In this document: positions 62,511 through 64,000 of the stretch, piece after piece | Layout: every line of letters starts with the position of its first letter | Position numbering within the stretch: position 1 is the first letter of the stretch | NCBI GenBank assembly: GCA_910587375.1 | Contig: CAJULR010000036.1 | Location: forward strand, 124,001-188,000 | DNA: 64,000 nucleotides | Direction: 5' to 3' | Source of the DNA: Candidatus Gastranaerophilales bacterium | GTDB taxonomy: Bacteria > Cyanobacteriota > Vampirovibrionia > Gastranaerophilales > Gastranaerophilaceae | Program-made: the position numbers and the translations under genes | Notes under the pieces: generated by a model | Told to the model about the DNA's origin: nothing | What the model saw: the letters and a program-made list of their open reading frames with translations, nothing else | Databases searched by the model: none

Positions 62511-63410
62511 ATGGTAAATGCAGTTTCAAATTATAACGAATGGGTGGCTTCTCTAAATTCAAGGGGTATAAAAACAACACACCTTGGGAAAGGCGAAGCA
62601 AACTTTGCAGATTATACAAATGCCCTTTCAGAATCTTTGAAACAGGAAATTATGGCAAGCTTTGACACTGCGGCAGATTATGATTTGCAATCAAAACTTG
62701 CTTCCCTTTTAGGCGGCAAAAACCTTATGCAGTCAAAAGATGTTGGTAAAATTTTACAAGGTACAGGCATTTCATATAGCGTTCAATATGTAAAAACGGC
62801 ATATATCCCTGATAACAAGGCAGACGGACATTACGATAAAAATGTTACAAACGGTTCAATTGCAGTATATACCTTCAAAGACGCAAACGGCGGCGAGATA
62901 AAGATTGCTGACGCGAACGGAAACGGTGCGCTTGAATCAGAGGAATTATTTATGAACGAAATTTTATCAGGCGTTGTGTCTGATATTCAAACCGGAGGTT
63001 TTTCAGGAAACGCAGGGGTGGCACAAAACACGCAGAACAATATGCAAAACGGAATTGACACCCTTCTTGCGCAGATGGAAGCACAAATTGCAGAACAACA
63101 GAAAATGATTGAAGAGCAAATAGCGCAAATTAAAGAAGCAACATTGGCGCAGCTTGGTTCTTTTGACACGGCCAAAACCGAAACCGAAGAAGCTGAAGGC
63201 CTTGAGGCTGAAAATACAAAGGCGGAACCTTCTAAAAAAGATATTCAAAAAGAGGCAAAAAAGCTTATAGAAAAAGAACATCCGACTCTTTCAGACAATG
63301 AACTTAACAAATTGGCAGAAAAAATTGCAGATAAAGTTTTATCAACCGGGGTTGAAACTGAAAAAGCCGTAAAAGCAGCCCTTGAAACCCTTGAAGAACA
63401 AGCAGCATAA
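62511..63410 (+). CDS. Protein of unknown function with EF-hand-like loop and coiled coil
   Basis: 299 residues. The N-terminal half is globular and ends with DANGNGALESEE (residues about 140-151), a 12-position calcium-binding loop pattern (D-x-N-x-N-G with Glu at position 12). A long Gln/Glu-rich coiled coil (MQNGIDTLLAQMEAQIAEQQKMIEEQ) and an acidic helical tail follow. No signal peptide. It lies 170 bp after the kinase-like gene, same strand, and ends at a strong terminator. Calcium binding is inferred from the pattern only. Confidence 0.68.
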   Translation: MVNAVSNYNEWVASLNSRGIKTTHLGKGEANFADYTNALSESLKQEIMASFDTAADYDLQSKLASLLGGKNLMQSKDVGKILQGTGISYSVQYVKTAYIPDNKADGHYDKNVTNGSIAVYTFKDANGGEIKIADANGNGALESEELFMNEILSGVVSDIQTGGFSGNAGVAQNTQNNMQNGIDTLLAQMEAQIAEQQKMIEEQIAQIKEATLAQLGSFDTAKTETEEAEGLEAENTKAEPSKKDIQKEAKKLIEKEHPTLSDNELNKLAEKIADKVLSTGVETEKAVKAALETLEEQAA

Positions 63411-63430
63411 GAAAATAAAATTTAACACTA

Positions 63431-63470
63431 AAAAACAGAGGGCGGGAATTAAATCTCGTCCTCTGTTTTT
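63431..63470. terminator. Strong bidirectional intrinsic terminator
   Basis: AAAAACAGAGG (63431-63441) pairs with CCTCTGTTTTT (63460-63470), extended inward by GCGGGA/TCTCGT. The A-run on one side and T-run on the other let it serve both the plus-strand gene ending at 63410 and minus-strand transcription. Confidence 0.85.
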
Positions 63471-63521
63471 GACATAAGTATTAAAAAAGTATGAACAAAA
63501 TAGAAATAAAATAAAATTGTT

Positions 63522-63535
63522 AGGGCTAAAGCCCT
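63522..63535 (-). terminator. Candidate terminator of the 63574-63882 gene
   Basis: AGGGCT/AGCCCT stem with a 2-nt loop; on the minus strand it is followed by AACAATTTTATTTT. It lies about 40 bp after that gene's stop codon. Confidence 0.5.
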
Positions 63536-63573
63536 TTAACCAACGCCCAAACGTGCCTTTGGCGCAAACAAAT

Positions 63574-63882
63574 TTACAACATAACACAATCATTCAGGTA
63601 GTTTATTACCTGCATTTTTTCTTCGTATAAATACCTTACAAAATTTAAAAACTCCGGCGCCCTGCAAGATAGTGTCACCGTAATTTCAAACCCTTCGGAA
63701 CAAAAAGGCTCATAATCATAGACAACATAGTTATTATATTTGCTTCTCCATTCCTTTTTTTCCACCTTGCAATGATATTCGTTTGCTAAACACTCAAGCC
63801 AGGGGATGGTTTCTTTATTTACATTGTGAAACTCTAACAGCGCATAGTTCTCATTTTCTTGAAATCTTTTCTCTATTAGCAT
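63574..63882 (-). CDS. Small protein of unknown function
   Basis: 102 residues, rich in Glu, Tyr and Cys (LECLANEYHCKVEKKEWRSKYNNYVVYDYEPFCSEGFEITVTLSCRAPEFLNFVRYLYEEKM). A mixed alpha/beta protein is likely. AAGGGAG lies at correct spacing before the ATG and a terminator follows, so it is a real transcription unit on its own. No family recognised. Confidence 0.6.
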   Translation of the reverse strand: MLIEKRFQENENYALLEFHNVNKETIPWLECLANEYHCKVEKKEWRSKYNNYVVYDYEPFCSEGFEITVTLSCRAPEFLNFVRYLYEEKMQVINYLNDCVML

Positions 63883-64000
63883 AAAGACACTCCCTTAAAA
63901 ATGTTTGTCTTAATAAAAGTTTAAAAACTTATGACACATAAAGAAATATCTGAAAGGATAATTTAACCTGCTATACTAAAAGACTATTTAATTTCAAAAA
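63883..64000. other. Right-hand end of the window, no gene seen
   Basis: AT-rich sequence upstream of the minus-strand gene at 63574. No reading frame, RNA gene or repeat was recognised in it. Confidence 0.5.

Overview
The window is a gene-dense, AT-rich bacterial chromosome segment with about 60 protein genes. It has no rRNA, tRNA, CRISPR array, insertion sequence or prophage that I can recognise. The gene set suggests an anaerobic or microaerophilic diderm: B12-dependent class II ribonucleotide reductase, a FeoA-FeoB fusion, radical SAM enzymes, rubredoxin, an OmpH/Skp-like periplasmic chaperone, a secretin, and Tad and type IV pilus parts. Together with the prepilin N-terminus KKGFTLAEV and several unrelated proteins that begin M[RQ]I and carry an SFKG-like motif, this fits a gut Melainabacteria/Vampirovibrionia (Gastranaerophilales-type) genome. 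That placement is my inference, not a database result.

Layout. 1-8.7 kb: truncated GAF-GGDEF cyclase, a minus-strand hydrophobic minigene, nrdJ, TPR protein, pseudopilin, nrnA, YihY-like membrane protein, YhaM-like exonuclease, exported protein, pncC. 8.8-16.4 kb: membrane-associated protein, then the Tad/Flp machinery cpaB-cpaC-cpaE-cpaF-tadB-tadC without a recognisable Flp pilin. 16.5-19.7 kb: ribD-aroQ-thiL-ispD. 19.7-29.5 kb, minus strand: exported TPR protein, GAF-HD-GYP protein, mnmG, ompH-like, thrB, dnaN, comF, thiG. 29.5-38.2 kb: queA, two exported hypotheticals, trxB, an alcohol dehydrogenase, a probable antisense small RNA, feoAB, radA. 38.4-44.1 kb, mostly minus: an orphan FliI/SctN-type ATPase, an XRE regulator with a palindromic operator and a divergent small gene, methionine gamma-lyase family enzyme, rubredoxin, a second hydrophobic minigene, a primary-type sigma factor, an rRNA methyltransferase. 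44.2-49.2 kb: PilM/PilN-like and PilO-like proteins, a radical SAM protein, dnaB and a 32-residue membrane peptide. 49.3-63.9 kb is accessory: tandem cupin paralogs, isochorismatase-like hydrolase, exported protein, a GH13 glucosidase-like enzyme, a HepT/MntA toxin-antitoxin pair, a MATE exporter, a B12-type radical SAM protein, a protein-kinase-like protein, an EF-hand-like protein and a small orphan.

The most unusual signals are: (i) two hydrophobic minigenes of 23-24 codons, each with a strong but potentially masked ribosome site and an inverted repeat inside the coding sequence that is kept by compensatory changes; (ii) a shared N-terminal sequence on otherwise unrelated proteins (cupins, GH13 enzyme, kinase-like protein), which could be a targeting tag; (iii) a kinase-like fold protein; (iv) many genes whose -10 hexamer ends 6-8 nt before the start codon, suggesting leaderless mRNAs; (v) a terminator-bounded antisense RNA candidate upstream of feoAB.
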